A stretch of DNA of 50,014 bases from a virus, in the IMG/VR virus record IMGVR_UViG_3300036801_000108, positions 1-50,014 of that record; one strand, given 5' to 3'. Position numbers and translations under genes: made by a program. The notes beneath the pieces were generated by a model. That model searched no databases, was not told where the DNA came from, and saw nothing but the letters and a program-made list of their open reading frames with translations. The stretch's first letter is position 1, and every line of letters starts with the position of its first letter. Positions 23,117-31,411 of the stretch are shown piece by piece.

Positions 23117-25599
23117 TGTTGATTAATCCCATAAGCCATCATCCCGGACATGACAACTAGGTTGAGCGCGGTGTAGTCAATTGCTCCGCTACCAATCGCA
23201 GCGAATGCAACTTGGCTTGTGGAAAAGTCTTGTGGAGTTCCGTTGTTATTGGCCGCGAGCAAGAACACGCTAAATGCTGGCAGGGTTGACGGCGCAGCCG
23301 TGTTGAAGTGCGTTGATGTGCCATTGTAGATATTATCGGCCCGGTTGGATGCAGAGCGTACTACACCATTCAGACCGACGGCAGCGTTAGGGATGGTCCC
23401 GCCCGGCGAAGATGGGCCATTATTGTTGTTGATCGAGGCGTACTGCGACCCATCGGTAAATGTATAGATGCCAGCTTCTGTGGTGTCCCCGATATTGGTC
23501 GCAAAGATCGGAGCTTTGTTGGTAGCGCCCCCGGTTAGCAGATAGACAAATATCGACCCGCTGTTGAGTGTGTAGACGCCGCCCGCCGTCAAAGGTGTAT
23601 ATTGCGTGTCGATGTAGCTGGTGGTGCCATTGCTGGTATAGCCGTGCAAAGCGGAGAAAGTAGGGGAGTTATGCGTGACAAGGCTAAACGAAGAACCGTT
23701 AAGATTGAGCAGCGACGCTGCCGCATTAGGCGCTGCTAACCAGTACGCAGTATCAAGCGACGAGGCAAAAATGCCGTTGCATAGCAATGAATTGTATACG
23801 ACGTTATCGAGTTTTGCGAACGACGATACGCGCGCAAGGAAAGTCGTCGCTGGTGTGCAGGACGCCGCGAATGACGTGAAGTCCCCGGCCGCCGCGCCAA
23901 CCGGCAGCGTCGATGCCGTGACGGCTGTGCCGTAGTAATCGGTCGAGAGCGGCGTGATGCTGAACTGCGTCGTGACGTTCTGCCCGGTGCCGATCATCGG
24001 CGATCCGGATTGCAGGTTGTTGGCCATGTCTTGCAGGGGCAGATAGCCGCCGGTTGTAAACAGGCCACCGGGAACGTAAAGCGACGGATTGGAGGTCAGG
24101 CCGACGTTCGATCCGCTGATCTTCTCCTGAGAGGTTGCAGTCTGCCACGCGGCAAAGGCCGTTGCGACCGAGGCGTTGGTATAGGTCGAGCCGTTCCACG
24201 CCCACGTCGCGGTGGTGCCGTAGGTGTAATAATCGTTCCCGATAAAGGTGAAGGTCGAAGGGTGCGTGAAATTGGTGAACTTGCCGCCGTTGTTGACCGC
24301 GAAGATGTTGTTGGCGACCTTGAGCGTGTAAGCCTGGTTCGACGAGCCGACATCGCCAATGGCCGAGCCGCCGCGAGATTGAACGACGGTGTTGTTGTAA
24401 ATATAATACGGCCCGGTGGCCGCCTGCGAGAACAACAGCAGGATTTCAGAAGCCGAGGTCTGATCCTTTAGATTATTTTGAAACAGGTTGAAGGCGGCGG
24501 TGTTGTTGCCCCAAACTGCGCAACAGGTACCGTCGCTGTAGTTTTCTCCGGACCAAGCGAAGCCCGCGTTATCGTGAATTTTGTTGTGATGTGCTATTGA
24601 ATTGGTTTGCCCACCATCGAAGCCGCCACCGTCCGCGTGATTGCCAGCAGGGCCGGTCAATCCATTGTACATCTCGTTGTAGCTGATCTCGACCTGATCG
24701 GCATCCGCGGACCAAATACCACCGGGCTCGAACGGGCCATTGTTGAGACCGCCGAAATCGTGCGCGACGTTTGAGCAAGTGGAGCATCCGCCAATAACAA
24801 AGCCACGCGCCTCGAATACACCAATACCAGAACCAGACCAATTCGTCATGCCCGCGCCATTAGTGCCGGTGCAATTAAAAACTGTGTTGTTCGTGATCGT
24901 ACCGCCGATGTGAGCAGGTGTTGTGGCACCGGAGCCATAATTGGTTTTTGAAAAAACGTGGATGCAGGCAGTGCCGAACGTGTCCGTAGAATTGCCCGTT
25001 ACATCGTGAACCGTGCTTCCTGTAATTAATGTATTGAAGAAACCAGAGCTCCCATTCGATCCTTGAATTGCAATTCCATCGTATCCATACCCCGAAACCG
25101 TCACCCCCGAGATCGTCGGTCCAGCAAGCTTGGTGTTGCCTGCTTGATTGTTGATGAAGATTATTCCTGCCGTGGTGTTGGTGAGATTGCCGCCGCCTGT
25201 ACATGTTATATTGCTAATTGTTACCGATGCAATATTGGTTGCGGTTATGCACGAAGTCGAATTATCCGAACTGATCGTTGCTACGCCAGTTCCGTAGGAA
25301 TTGATCGTGAGACCAACTTGCGCAGTGGCCGGAGTGAAGACCAGCGGCGCGGCCGAAGTCTGTGTAAACGTATCGCCGCCATTGAATAAGATCGTGACAT
25401 TCGGTCCGAACCGCTGCGCCGCGACCTTGGAAACGGTTTGCCATGGGTTAGCCTGGGTACCAGGGTTGCTGTCGGAGCCGGACGCGGCGACATAGTACGT
25501 GCCAGTTAAGCGCGCACTTCCGCCTGCCAGTGGAAACCAGCCCGCAACTGCGAGGCCAGACCAAAGCCAGAGGATGATAAGGGCGAGGATACGTTTCAT
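23113..25599 (-). CDS. Secreted-type right-handed beta-helix tail protein
   Basis: The 828-residue protein has a signal peptide (RILALIILWLWSGLAVA), then the start of a parallel beta-helix (TYYVAASGSDSNPGTQANPW, as in DUF1565/pectate-lyase-like proteins). Repeated short strands such as ISNITCTGGG and ISGVTVSGYGYDG fill residues 100-450. The last 200 residues resemble a concanavalin/LamG-type sandwich. Such proteins are usually receptor-binding or polysaccharide-degrading spikes. ATG 25599 overlaps the previous stop; the longer frame to 25659 lacks the signal peptide. Codon use and local AT content differ from neighbours in places, suggesting recent exchange. Confidence 0.7.
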   Translation of the reverse strand: MKRILALIILWLWSGLAVAGWFPLAGGSARLTGTYYVAASGSDSNPGTQANPWQTVSKVAAQRFGPNVTILFNGGDTFTQTSAAPLVFTPATAQVGLTINSYGTGVATISSDNSTSCITATNIASVTISNITCTGGGNLTNTTAGIIFINNQAGNTKLAGPTISGVTVSGYGYDGIAIQGSNGSSGFFNTLITGSTVHDVTGNSTDTFGTACIHVFSKTNYGSGATTPAHIGGTITNNTVFNCTGTNGAGMTNWSGSGIGVFEARGFVIGGCSTCSNVAHDFGGLNNGPFEPGGIWSADADQVEISYNEMYNGLTGPAGNHADGGGFDGGQTNSIAHHNKIHDNAGFAWSGENYSDGTCCAVWGNNTAAFNLFQNNLKDQTSASEILLLFSQAATGPYYIYNNTVVQSRGGSAIGDVGSSNQAYTLKVANNIFAVNNGGKFTNFTHPSTFTFIGNDYYTYGTTATWAWNGSTYTNASVATAFAAWQTATSQEKISGSNVGLTSNPSLYVPGGLFTTGGYLPLQDMANNLQSGSPMIGTGQNVTTQFSITPLSTDYYGTAVTASTLPVGAAAGDFTSFAASCTPATTFLARVSSFAKLDNVVYNSLLCNGIFASSLDTAYWLAAPNAAASLLNLNGSSFSLVTHNSPTFSALHGYTSNGTTSYIDTQYTPLTAGGVYTLNSGSIFVYLLTGGATNKAPIFATNIGDTTEAGIYTFTDGSQYASINNNNGPSSPGGTIPNAAVGLNGVVRSASNRADNIYNGTSTHFNTAAPSTLPAFSVFLLAANNNGTPQDFSTSQVAFAAIGSGAIDYTALNLVVMSGMMAYGINQQ

Positions 25600-26402
25600 T
25601 GCTGCACGTAAGTCAGGACGCCTTTGGCAAACACGGCATTCCCCAGTGTCACGGCGCATACTCCATTGGACGCAGGGGCTGTAATGATCGTGCCAGCACC
25701 GTTGCCGTAATCGATCTGCGTTGGGGTTGTAGAGACTGCCGCGTCATTCGAGCCATAGGCACCGGTCAAATCGGTCGGTGACGTGCAGGCTGCGCCAGTG
25801 CCGTATTCGAATTTGATGGAGTTAGCAGTAGTCGCTGAGCCCGCGAGCGCTAGAGAATAACCGCATACGTAAACCGTGGTCGATCCAGACACAGCGACTA
25901 GCGAAGTCGTGGTTGCTGACGTGATGCTGATCGCAACCGATGATTTCTTGGCGTAACTGCACGGGTCTTGATCAGATGCAAAGGTGACTGGAACTGAGTT
26001 GGCTTTGGTTGCTTGGCCAAGGGCGATAACGCCAGGGGAAAGCGGGTTGAGTTGGACAGTGAGGGATGGATCGGTGGCGACTGCGGCCGTGGATGCAGGC
26101 TTGACTGCAACGGGACCATTGGTTGCATCGCCAATGCGAACCCACCACGCTTGAGCATTGGTTCCGGCGTTGCCTTGATTTGCTGTGGCCGAGCCAGCGG
26201 CGTTGGTGCAAAGGGAGCCTTGGGCATTCATCGCAACGTAGGCTACGGCGTTGTTTGTAAGCGAGGCCGCACCACAGGTGGTGACGACTTGGACTCCCAT
26301 CACAGTGACGCCCGCGGGCGGAGGCATGGTAAAGGTAGACTGAGCCCTAGCTTGGCCGAAGCTGAGGCTTAAGGCAAAGGCTAGGAGCAGGATTCGTTTC
26401 AT
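25596..26402 (-). CDS. Secreted-type phage protein, tail-associated candidate
   Basis: The 268-residue protein has a signal peptide (RILLLAFALSLSFGQARAQ) and a beta-rich mature part with several cysteines (VVTTCGAASLTNNAVAY, DPCSYAKKSSVAISI, VYVCGYSLALAG, SNGVCAVTLGNAV). Similar DPC-AKKS and VYVCG segments are familiar to me from proteins near phage tail genes; the function is unknown. GGAG sits 6 nt upstream of ATG 26402. Confidence 0.6.
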   Translation of the reverse strand: MKRILLLAFALSLSFGQARAQSTFTMPPPAGVTVMGVQVVTTCGAASLTNNAVAYVAMNAQGSLCTNAAGSATANQGNAGTNAQAWWVRIGDATNGPVAVKPASTAAVATDPSLTVQLNPLSPGVIALGQATKANSVPVTFASDQDPCSYAKKSSVAISITSATTTSLVAVSGSTTVYVCGYSLALAGSATTANSIKFEYGTGAACTSPTDLTGAYGSNDAAVSTTPTQIDYGNGAGTIITAPASNGVCAVTLGNAVFAKGVLTYVQQ

Positions 26403-26426
26403 ATCAGTCTCCAAGACCGAACGTGG

Positions 26427-27518
26427 TTATTGAATGGGAATAGGCGAAGGCCGAGGCTGATCGAGCCAAGGTCGCGATGGGTTAGGCCGTGATAGCTGAT
26501 CGCGTCGCCGGTGAGGCATAAGATGCCGAAGCTGGCCCCAACCACGACTAGCGCGACCCGTAAGAACACAGCCGATGAATGCAAGAACCGGGCACCAAAG
26601 CGGGAAGTAGAAGAGGCCGAGAATGGCGAAGGCGAGGAGAGTGCCGCGATAGGGGAAGGCTGAGCGGAGGAGGGCGAGGGCCAGGATGGCGTAGGCGGCG
26701 ATGGCTGCCGGGCCGAACTCGAAATAGAGTTGGAGATAGTCATTGTGAACGAACTCCGCATGGACGAGGCGGGGGATTTGGAGCTTGGGGTCGATATCGA
26801 CGTAGTAGAGGGAATTGAAGGCACCGACTCCGTTGCCCAGCCATGACCAATGGCGCAGGGCTTCGCCCCAGAGCATCAGGCGTTGGGTGTCGGTGCGGCC
26901 AAGGATCGCAGTGGCGAAGATGGCGACGGCGAGAATGGGGATGGCGATCAGCCAACGAGGGAATATGCGGGAGAGTAGGCCGCAGGCGAGGATCAGCCAA
27001 GCGCCACGGGAGTTGGCGAGGTAGAGAGATGGGGCGAGGCCTAGGAGCCAGCGGCGGTCGCCCATTTCGAAGATGGCAATCGCGACGAGTGCGGCCGCAG
27101 CGCCGAGGACGGTTGGGTTGTAGAACAGGCCCGGTGGCGCGTTCTCGGGGATGGCGAGGACTGGAGAGAAGCCGAAGGCTTGGGCAATGGCGATTGTGGA
27201 AGAGATGGTGATACCGCAAGCAAGGCCGTGGAATAGAGCACGGAGATCGATTTCGGTAGCGCCAAGGCGGAAGCATAGGGCCCAGATAGTGGCTTGCCAT
27301 AGGCCAAAGATCGCGTCGTAGGAGATAGGGGACCAAGCAAGCGAAGCAGCGGCCCATGCGAGAAAGGCAGCGCCCAACCAAAACGCAGGACCGGATATGG
27401 TTGGGCGCCAGAGGAAGAACGGCAAGATGATGGATAACACGGCCCATTGCGCAGGGATCGTGGCACCGATGTAACCGGGCACGTAGCAGACTGCGATGAT
27501 GAGGCCGAGGTAGAACAT
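26427..27518 (-). CDS. O-antigen ligase/polymerase-like membrane protein (Wzy_C family)
   Basis: The 363-residue protein has about ten membrane segments. Between two late ones lies the large loop with VHNDYLQLYFEFGP, the hallmark of the Wzy_C/WaaL family, which links or polymerises O-antigen units on the periplasmic side of the inner membrane. An Arg before it (LGRTDTQRLMLWGEAL) also fits. The gene starts by TGATG overlap and lies among secreted proteins in the late block. It probably changes host lipopolysaccharide during infection. The C-terminal tail is short and basic. Confidence 0.82.
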   Translation of the reverse strand: MFYLGLIIAVCYVPGYIGATIPAQWAVLSIILPFFLWRPTISGPAFWLGAAFLAWAAASLAWSPISYDAIFGLWQATIWALCFRLGATEIDLRALFHGLACGITISSTIAIAQAFGFSPVLAIPENAPPGLFYNPTVLGAAAALVAIAIFEMGDRRWLLGLAPSLYLANSRGAWLILACGLLSRIFPRWLIAIPILAVAIFATAILGRTDTQRLMLWGEALRHWSWLGNGVGAFNSLYYVDIDPKLQIPRLVHAEFVHNDYLQLYFEFGPAAIAAYAILALALLRSAFPYRGTLLAFAILGLFYFPLWCPVLAFIGCVLTGRASRGWGQLRHLMPHRRRDQLSRPNPSRPWLDQPRPSPIPIQ

Positions 27519-27982
27519 CAGCTAGCCGATGGGCAGTAGTAGGTGGCTTTGTTGTTGGCACCGACGGCACCGGAGCCGGTGATGGCGAGTGAGGTAGTAG
27601 CGACGGTGTAGGAGATGGTGGTGGTGATGGTGCCGTTCATCGAGACAAGGCACCAAGGGACGCTGGCGAATGCAGTGCCAAAGGTGACGGTCGCGGTAGT
27701 GGCGACCGCGCTCATGGTGACCACGCCAGCGGAATCGGTGCCGACGATGGTGGGGGTGGTGGCGCCCGAGGACACGGTGGGTGCTGGACGAGTGCCGCCG
27801 GTTGGCCAGAGAAGATGGCCGGGGAGGGCGAGGCCGAGGTTGGTATCGACACCGAACTGGCCCGTGGCGTCTTGGGAGAGTTGCAGGGCCTTGTTAATGG
27901 TCTGGGCCCCAGCGAAGCCGATGCCGAGGGCAAGGCCCAAGCCAAGAGCGCTAGAGAGTAGGCGAGAGCGGAGGTTGCGCAT
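27518..27982 (-). CDS. Secreted-type small beta-rich protein
   Basis: A 154-residue product with a signal peptide (LLSSALGLGLALGIGFAGA, then QTI). The mature part has a strand pattern (TATVTFGTAFASVPWCLVSM) that recurs in phage tail and receptor-associated proteins of alphaproteobacteria, ending ATYYCPSAS with a second cysteine. It is adjacent to the preceding gene's TAG with a 2-nt gap. Function unknown. Confidence 0.6.
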   Translation of the reverse strand: MRNLRSRLLSSALGLGLALGIGFAGAQTINKALQLSQDATGQFGVDTNLGLALPGHLLWPTGGTRPAPTVSSGATTPTIVGTDSAGVVTMSAVATTATVTFGTAFASVPWCLVSMNGTITTTISYTVATTSLAITGSGAVGANNKATYYCPSAS

Positions 27983-27984
27983 GG

Positions 27985-28467
27985 CTATCTGATCCTATAC
28001 CATTTGTTTGCTGTGGTGGAATACTGCCAAGTGCTGGAAGTTGCAGTCGAGGCAGTGCAAGAGGTAGGGTTGGTGCCAACGAGGGTAGTGCTCGCTGGGG
28101 CGGATGCAGCAGCGATAGTAAGGGTCGTGGTGTCGCCACCGGGGCAGGAAATGGAGATGGTCTGCCCGGTGTAGGGGTTAGCGGGGAGGGTTACAAGCCA
28201 TGTGGTGATGGCGCCAGTGGCGATTAAGGCGTCATCTTGGGCCCGGGCCAAGGATGTGGCGGTGGTGGTGGTGGCAACGAGAGTATGGTTGCCGCCAGAG
28301 CGGAGGACGTAGGCTGGGACTTGAATGCCTGAGCCACCGGCAGGGAGTGATGCGTTGACGATCTCGGTGCCGACGAGGTTCTTGGTATAGAGACCTTGGG
28401 CCCAAGTCGCGCCAACTGCAAGGGCCCCGAATAAGGCCCCTGCGAGAAGTGTGCGTTTGAGGTGCAT
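27985..28467 (-). CDS. Secreted-type small beta-rich protein
   Basis: The 160-residue product starts with LLAGALFGALAVGATWAQ as signal peptide. The mature part (TGQTISISCPGGDTTTLTI and STWQYSTTANKWYRI) resembles phage decoration or tail-shaft segments. ATG 28467 is chosen over the longer frame (28734), whose upstream part is the shadow of the cement gene. It ends with TAG. It is the first of the secreted cassette after the capsid genes. Confidence 0.6.
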   Translation of the reverse strand: MHLKRTLLAGALFGALAVGATWAQGLYTKNLVGTEIVNASLPAGGSGIQVPAYVLRSGGNHTLVATTTTATSLARAQDDALIATGAITTWLVTLPANPYTGQTISISCPGGDTTTLTIAAASAPASTTLVGTNPTSCTASTATSSTWQYSTTANKWYRIR

Positions 28468-28478
28468 GGGATGTGACC

Positions 28479-29024
28479 TCAGTTCGCTACGTTGATGCCA
28501 GCGACGTAACCACCCATCACCGCGTTGTTGGTGGAGGAGTAGAACTGGTCGTCGCGATCGAGGACGATGCCGGCGATGACGGCGCCAGCGGTGATGGTAG
28601 CAGTGGCGATGGCGTATTGGAGCTTGACATAGCGAGGGATCGCGACGCCCTGCGGCGGGCGAGGGAAGTCCATGTCGAGCAGGCGGGCGCCAGCGACCAT
28701 CTGGGCAATGGTGTAGATGGGGGAGGTCCACCAAGTGGAGAATGCCGCGGGGGCTCCAGCGCCGTTGTCGACTGCACCGGCGAGGTTGATGGCGAGGGTG
28801 CCACCACCAGCGGAGACGAAAGCGGTGGAGACCTGGACAAGGAGCTTCATCGCCGGATCGTCACCGATGCCGATGTCTCGGGCGCCACCGCCATTTGCGG
28901 AAGTGGGGATTCCGGAGATGACACCGAGGTCGATGATGTTGGTGGAGTCGTAGGTCGCTACGATCTGCGCGAGGTTGCGCGGAGCCAGCGGGGAGTCGAA
29001 CATGAGGAGATTGTCGAGGATCAT
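28479..29024 (-). CDS. Bbp16-like capsid cement protein
   Basis: The 181-residue protein begins MILDNLLMFDSPLAP and includes GIPTSANGGGARDIGIGDDP, as in the Bbp16 family. In Bordetella phage BPP-1 Bbp16 is the jelly-roll cement protein that decorates the capsid. It follows the major capsid gene by 12 nt. Role by homology of position and sequence feel; no alignment was run. Confidence 0.78.
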   Translation of the reverse strand: MILDNLLMFDSPLAPRNLAQIVATYDSTNIIDLGVISGIPTSANGGGARDIGIGDDPAMKLLVQVSTAFVSAGGGTLAINLAGAVDNGAGAPAAFSTWWTSPIYTIAQMVAGARLLDMDFPRPPQGVAIPRYVKLQYAIATATITAGAVIAGIVLDRDDQFYSSTNNAVMGGYVAGINVAN

Positions 29025-29036
29025 GGTGCTGGCTCC

Positions 29037-30080
29037 TTAAACCACTTGGGCTTCGTTCGAGAGGATCGCGTCGCAGGTGCGAACGGGGATGCCTCGGAAG
29101 GTTGTAACTACCTTGCCGTTGAATTCCTCCAAACGCAACAACACGTTCGTTTTATTCATTGCCTGGAGATCGAGGTAGGTTCGGATGATGCGGTTGCAGT
29201 AGATCATCAACCGACCCATATTGGCCCGAACCTCAGGGGAATCGGAGGTCTGGATCGCGGTGGCTTGGGCAGGCGCAGTGGGCAGGCGATAGAGTGCGCG
29301 GACGATCAGGTTGATCAGGTTCGCGGCCGAGACGCCGGTGAGTTGGGTCACGTCGATGTTGGCGATGCGAGCGGTGTAGCGCCAATCACGGAGGCAGAGC
29401 CCGACTTCCCATTTGAAGTGGTCGCGATAGGCTTGGTAGGTGTTGCCCGATGCGTCTTGAACTGGCCACTCGCCCATGTCCCGGTGCTGGAGCCCGGTGA
29501 TTTTGCCTTTGGGGAAGATGCCGTGGATGGTGTCGTTGCCCCAAGTGACGAGCCACATGGAGGTGTTGGTGTTGGAGGTGCCGCCTGCATCGAGGACGTT
29601 GTTGGCGGTTTGGGAAGACGCAGTCGAGACGGTCGAGTAGCGTGGGGCAAGGCCGGTGAAGCGTTCCGGGTTGATGTGCTGGTTGCCGTAGATGAACGTG
29701 GCGGCGACCTGTTGGGACATGCCTTCGAGGAAGGCTCGAACCTCCGACAACCGGAACTCGGCGGTGTTGCCATTGAGGTCCGCGATGTCCTTGTCGATCA
29801 CTGCGTAGGTTTCGAGGTTGCCGCAGGTATCGGTGATCTGGGCCGTGGTGGACTTGGCATTGGGGACGCCCGCGTTGAGGAGTCGCCAAGTGGCTTGGGG
29901 CAGCCCAGTGCGGACGGTGGTCTTGTGACCGGTAGGGAGATTGCCTTCCATGACCATGATGTCATCGAGGATTTCATTGGTCTGGGAGAGCAGTTCGATG
30001 ATCATCGCAACGCGATAGCCGTCATCGAGACGTTTGGCCCAGTCCGCGTAAGTTAGCGCGACATTGCCGATTATAGCCAT
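29037..30080 (-). CDS. Major capsid protein (BPP-1 Bbp17-like)
   Basis: The 347-residue protein lies between scaffold and cement genes and has the composition of podovirus capsid proteins: an N-terminal helix (TYADWAKRLDDGYRVAMIIE), LPTGHKTTVRTGLPQATWR, a spine helix after FRLSEVRAFLEGMSQQVA and FIYGNQHINPERFTGLAPRY. In BPP-1 this protein has a rearranged HK97 fold. TAAGGAG 7 nt upstream of the ATG is one of the strongest ribosome sites here, fitting high expression. Confidence 0.9.
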   Translation of the reverse strand: MAIIGNVALTYADWAKRLDDGYRVAMIIELLSQTNEILDDIMVMEGNLPTGHKTTVRTGLPQATWRLLNAGVPNAKSTTAQITDTCGNLETYAVIDKDIADLNGNTAEFRLSEVRAFLEGMSQQVAATFIYGNQHINPERFTGLAPRYSTVSTASSQTANNVLDAGGTSNTNTSMWLVTWGNDTIHGIFPKGKITGLQHRDMGEWPVQDASGNTYQAYRDHFKWEVGLCLRDWRYTARIANIDVTQLTGVSAANLINLIVRALYRLPTAPAQATAIQTSDSPEVRANMGRLMIYCNRIIRTYLDLQAMNKTNVLLRLEEFNGKVVTTFRGIPVRTCDAILSNEAQVV

Positions 30081-30181
30081 TTATGGCTCCTAAGGAAAGG
30101 TGGAAGGGGTGGGTGAGGCATCCTCGTTCCGATCTGGCATTGTGCGTTCAACCCACTCTGGGGCTCGGGCGGTGGAAAGGG

Positions 30182-30940
30182 TCAGCCTGCGGATGGCAGG
30201 TTGGGGTACATGGCCGCTGCGGGTGATGGGCGCACGGGCTTAGAAGGGTCGACTTGACCAGCGGGCGATGGGCCACGGCCGGTCACGGGCTTGCCTTCGA
30301 GTAGTCCTTGGGACAGCTTCCAGAAGGCTTTGACGAATGCAGGGTGGTCGCCCGCGCCGGTGAGGTCCATAGCGGCACGGAATTCGCCAGCGAGAGTCGG
30401 GTCCAAGGTGCCGAGGGCGCGAGAGATGTCGATCTTAACCGCGTCGATGCCGGTCTTGCCGTCGGTGGTATAGGCGCGGATGTCGGTGTCGGCGGTGACC
30501 TTGGCACGCCAGTCCTTGCGCAGGTTTTCGTAGGTTTCTTGGGGGGCCTTGGCGAGGGCCAGTTCGCGTGCGACTTGGATGTCAACGAGGCGCTGGGCTT
30601 GGTCTTGGGTCAGATTGAGTTCTTTGAATGCTGGCAGCGCGGCTTCGAGTAGGACCTTGTCAATGATATAGCCTTCGGGGGCCTTGAAATCGGCATAGGC
30701 TTCGGGAGCACCAGCGACCGGGGCCTTGATGTCCTCAGGCTTGGGTTCGGTGAGAAGGGTTTCGCCGGGCTTGGGGTCAGCTGTAGTAGTTGGCTTTACC
30801 GTCTGGTCCCCAATGCTCTGGGATGGGTCCGTCGGTTTCGTCTCCGTCGGCTTGGTCTCGGTCGGCGCTGTCGCCTGATCCAGTATCTCCCCAGTCGTCG
30901 ATCGTGCTGCTTCGTCGTTCATCAACTGCGGCTCGCTCAT
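30182..30940 (-). CDS. Scaffolding protein
   Basis: The 252-residue protein is acidic and proline/threonine-rich in its first 80 residues, then helical (KELNLTQDQAQRLVDIQVAR), ending with a proline-rich stretch. This and its place directly before the capsid gene fit an internal scaffold. Its first 164 nt overlap the end of the Bbp19-like gene in another frame. ATG 30922 is an alternative start. Confidence 0.78.
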   Translation of the reverse strand: MSEPQLMNDEAARSTTGEILDQATAPTETKPTETKPTDPSQSIGDQTVKPTTTADPKPGETLLTEPKPEDIKAPVAGAPEAYADFKAPEGYIIDKVLLEAALPAFKELNLTQDQAQRLVDIQVARELALAKAPQETYENLRKDWRAKVTADTDIRAYTTDGKTGIDAVKIDISRALGTLDPTLAGEFRAAMDLTGAGDHPAFVKAFWKLSQGLLEGKPVTGRGPSPAGQVDPSKPVRPSPAAAMYPNLPSAG

Positions 30941-31229
30941 TGTGTTCTCGCTGTGCTTGAATGTATTGATCGGGGCAGGCTAGCATGACCTCGGCTAGGA
31001 GGGATAGGCCGATGGCGCGCTGGCCCTCGTTGAAGGCAGTGGCGTCGGATTGGCCAAGGGCGAAGGTGGTGGTGAAGAGGTGGCAAGCGGAGAGTTTGTG
31101 CCAAAACCACGCGCGGCCTTCGGTGGTGGACATTAGGTTGCGGACTATAGCAAGGCGGGAGGCAAGGTCGATCGCGGCCTGCTTTTCGCGGCGTCGGATG
31201 TCTTTGCGGTTGGCGGTGGAGTCGGGCAT
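30777..31229 (-). CDS. Bbp19-like phage protein
   Basis: The 150-residue protein matches the Bbp19-like domain: LMSTTEGRAWFWHKLSAC, FTTTFALGQSDATAFNEGQR and IGLSLLAEVMLACPDQYI. The family lies near portal and scaffold genes in BPP-1-like phages; its role is unknown. ATG 31229 overlaps the stop upstream (TGATG). The acidic tail (last 50 residues) overlaps the scaffold gene. Confidence 0.8.
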   Translation of the reverse strand: MPDSTANRKDIRRREKQAAIDLASRLAIVRNLMSTTEGRAWFWHKLSACHLFTTTFALGQSDATAFNEGQRAIGLSLLAEVMLACPDQYIQAQREHNERAAVDERRSSTIDDWGDTGSGDSADRDQADGDETDGPIPEHWGPDGKANYYS

Positions 31230-31411
31230 CAGTGGACCGGGTAGATGGGAATTCGTCGGGCTTCGGTGCTCCACCAGTGGTCGTCGTCGAGACGGACCAC
31301 GCAGGTCACGGCGATGGCTGAGTTGGTGGTTTCGTTGCCGAATTGATCGAAGAGATCGGTTACGCGATAGATGTTGCCGCGGGAATCGACAGTGCGGTAT
31401 TCGATGCTCAT
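31229..31411 (-). CDS. Small protein between portal and Bbp19-like gene
   Basis: A 60-residue protein with a beta-rich look (YRTVDSRGNIYRVTDLFD, AVTCVVRLDDDHWWS). Overlaps both neighbours by 1-4 nt, which supports it as a gene. Not recognised. Confidence 0.65.
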   Translation of the reverse strand: MSIEYRTVDSRGNIYRVTDLFDQFGNETTNSAIAVTCVVRLDDDHWWSTEARRIPIYPVH

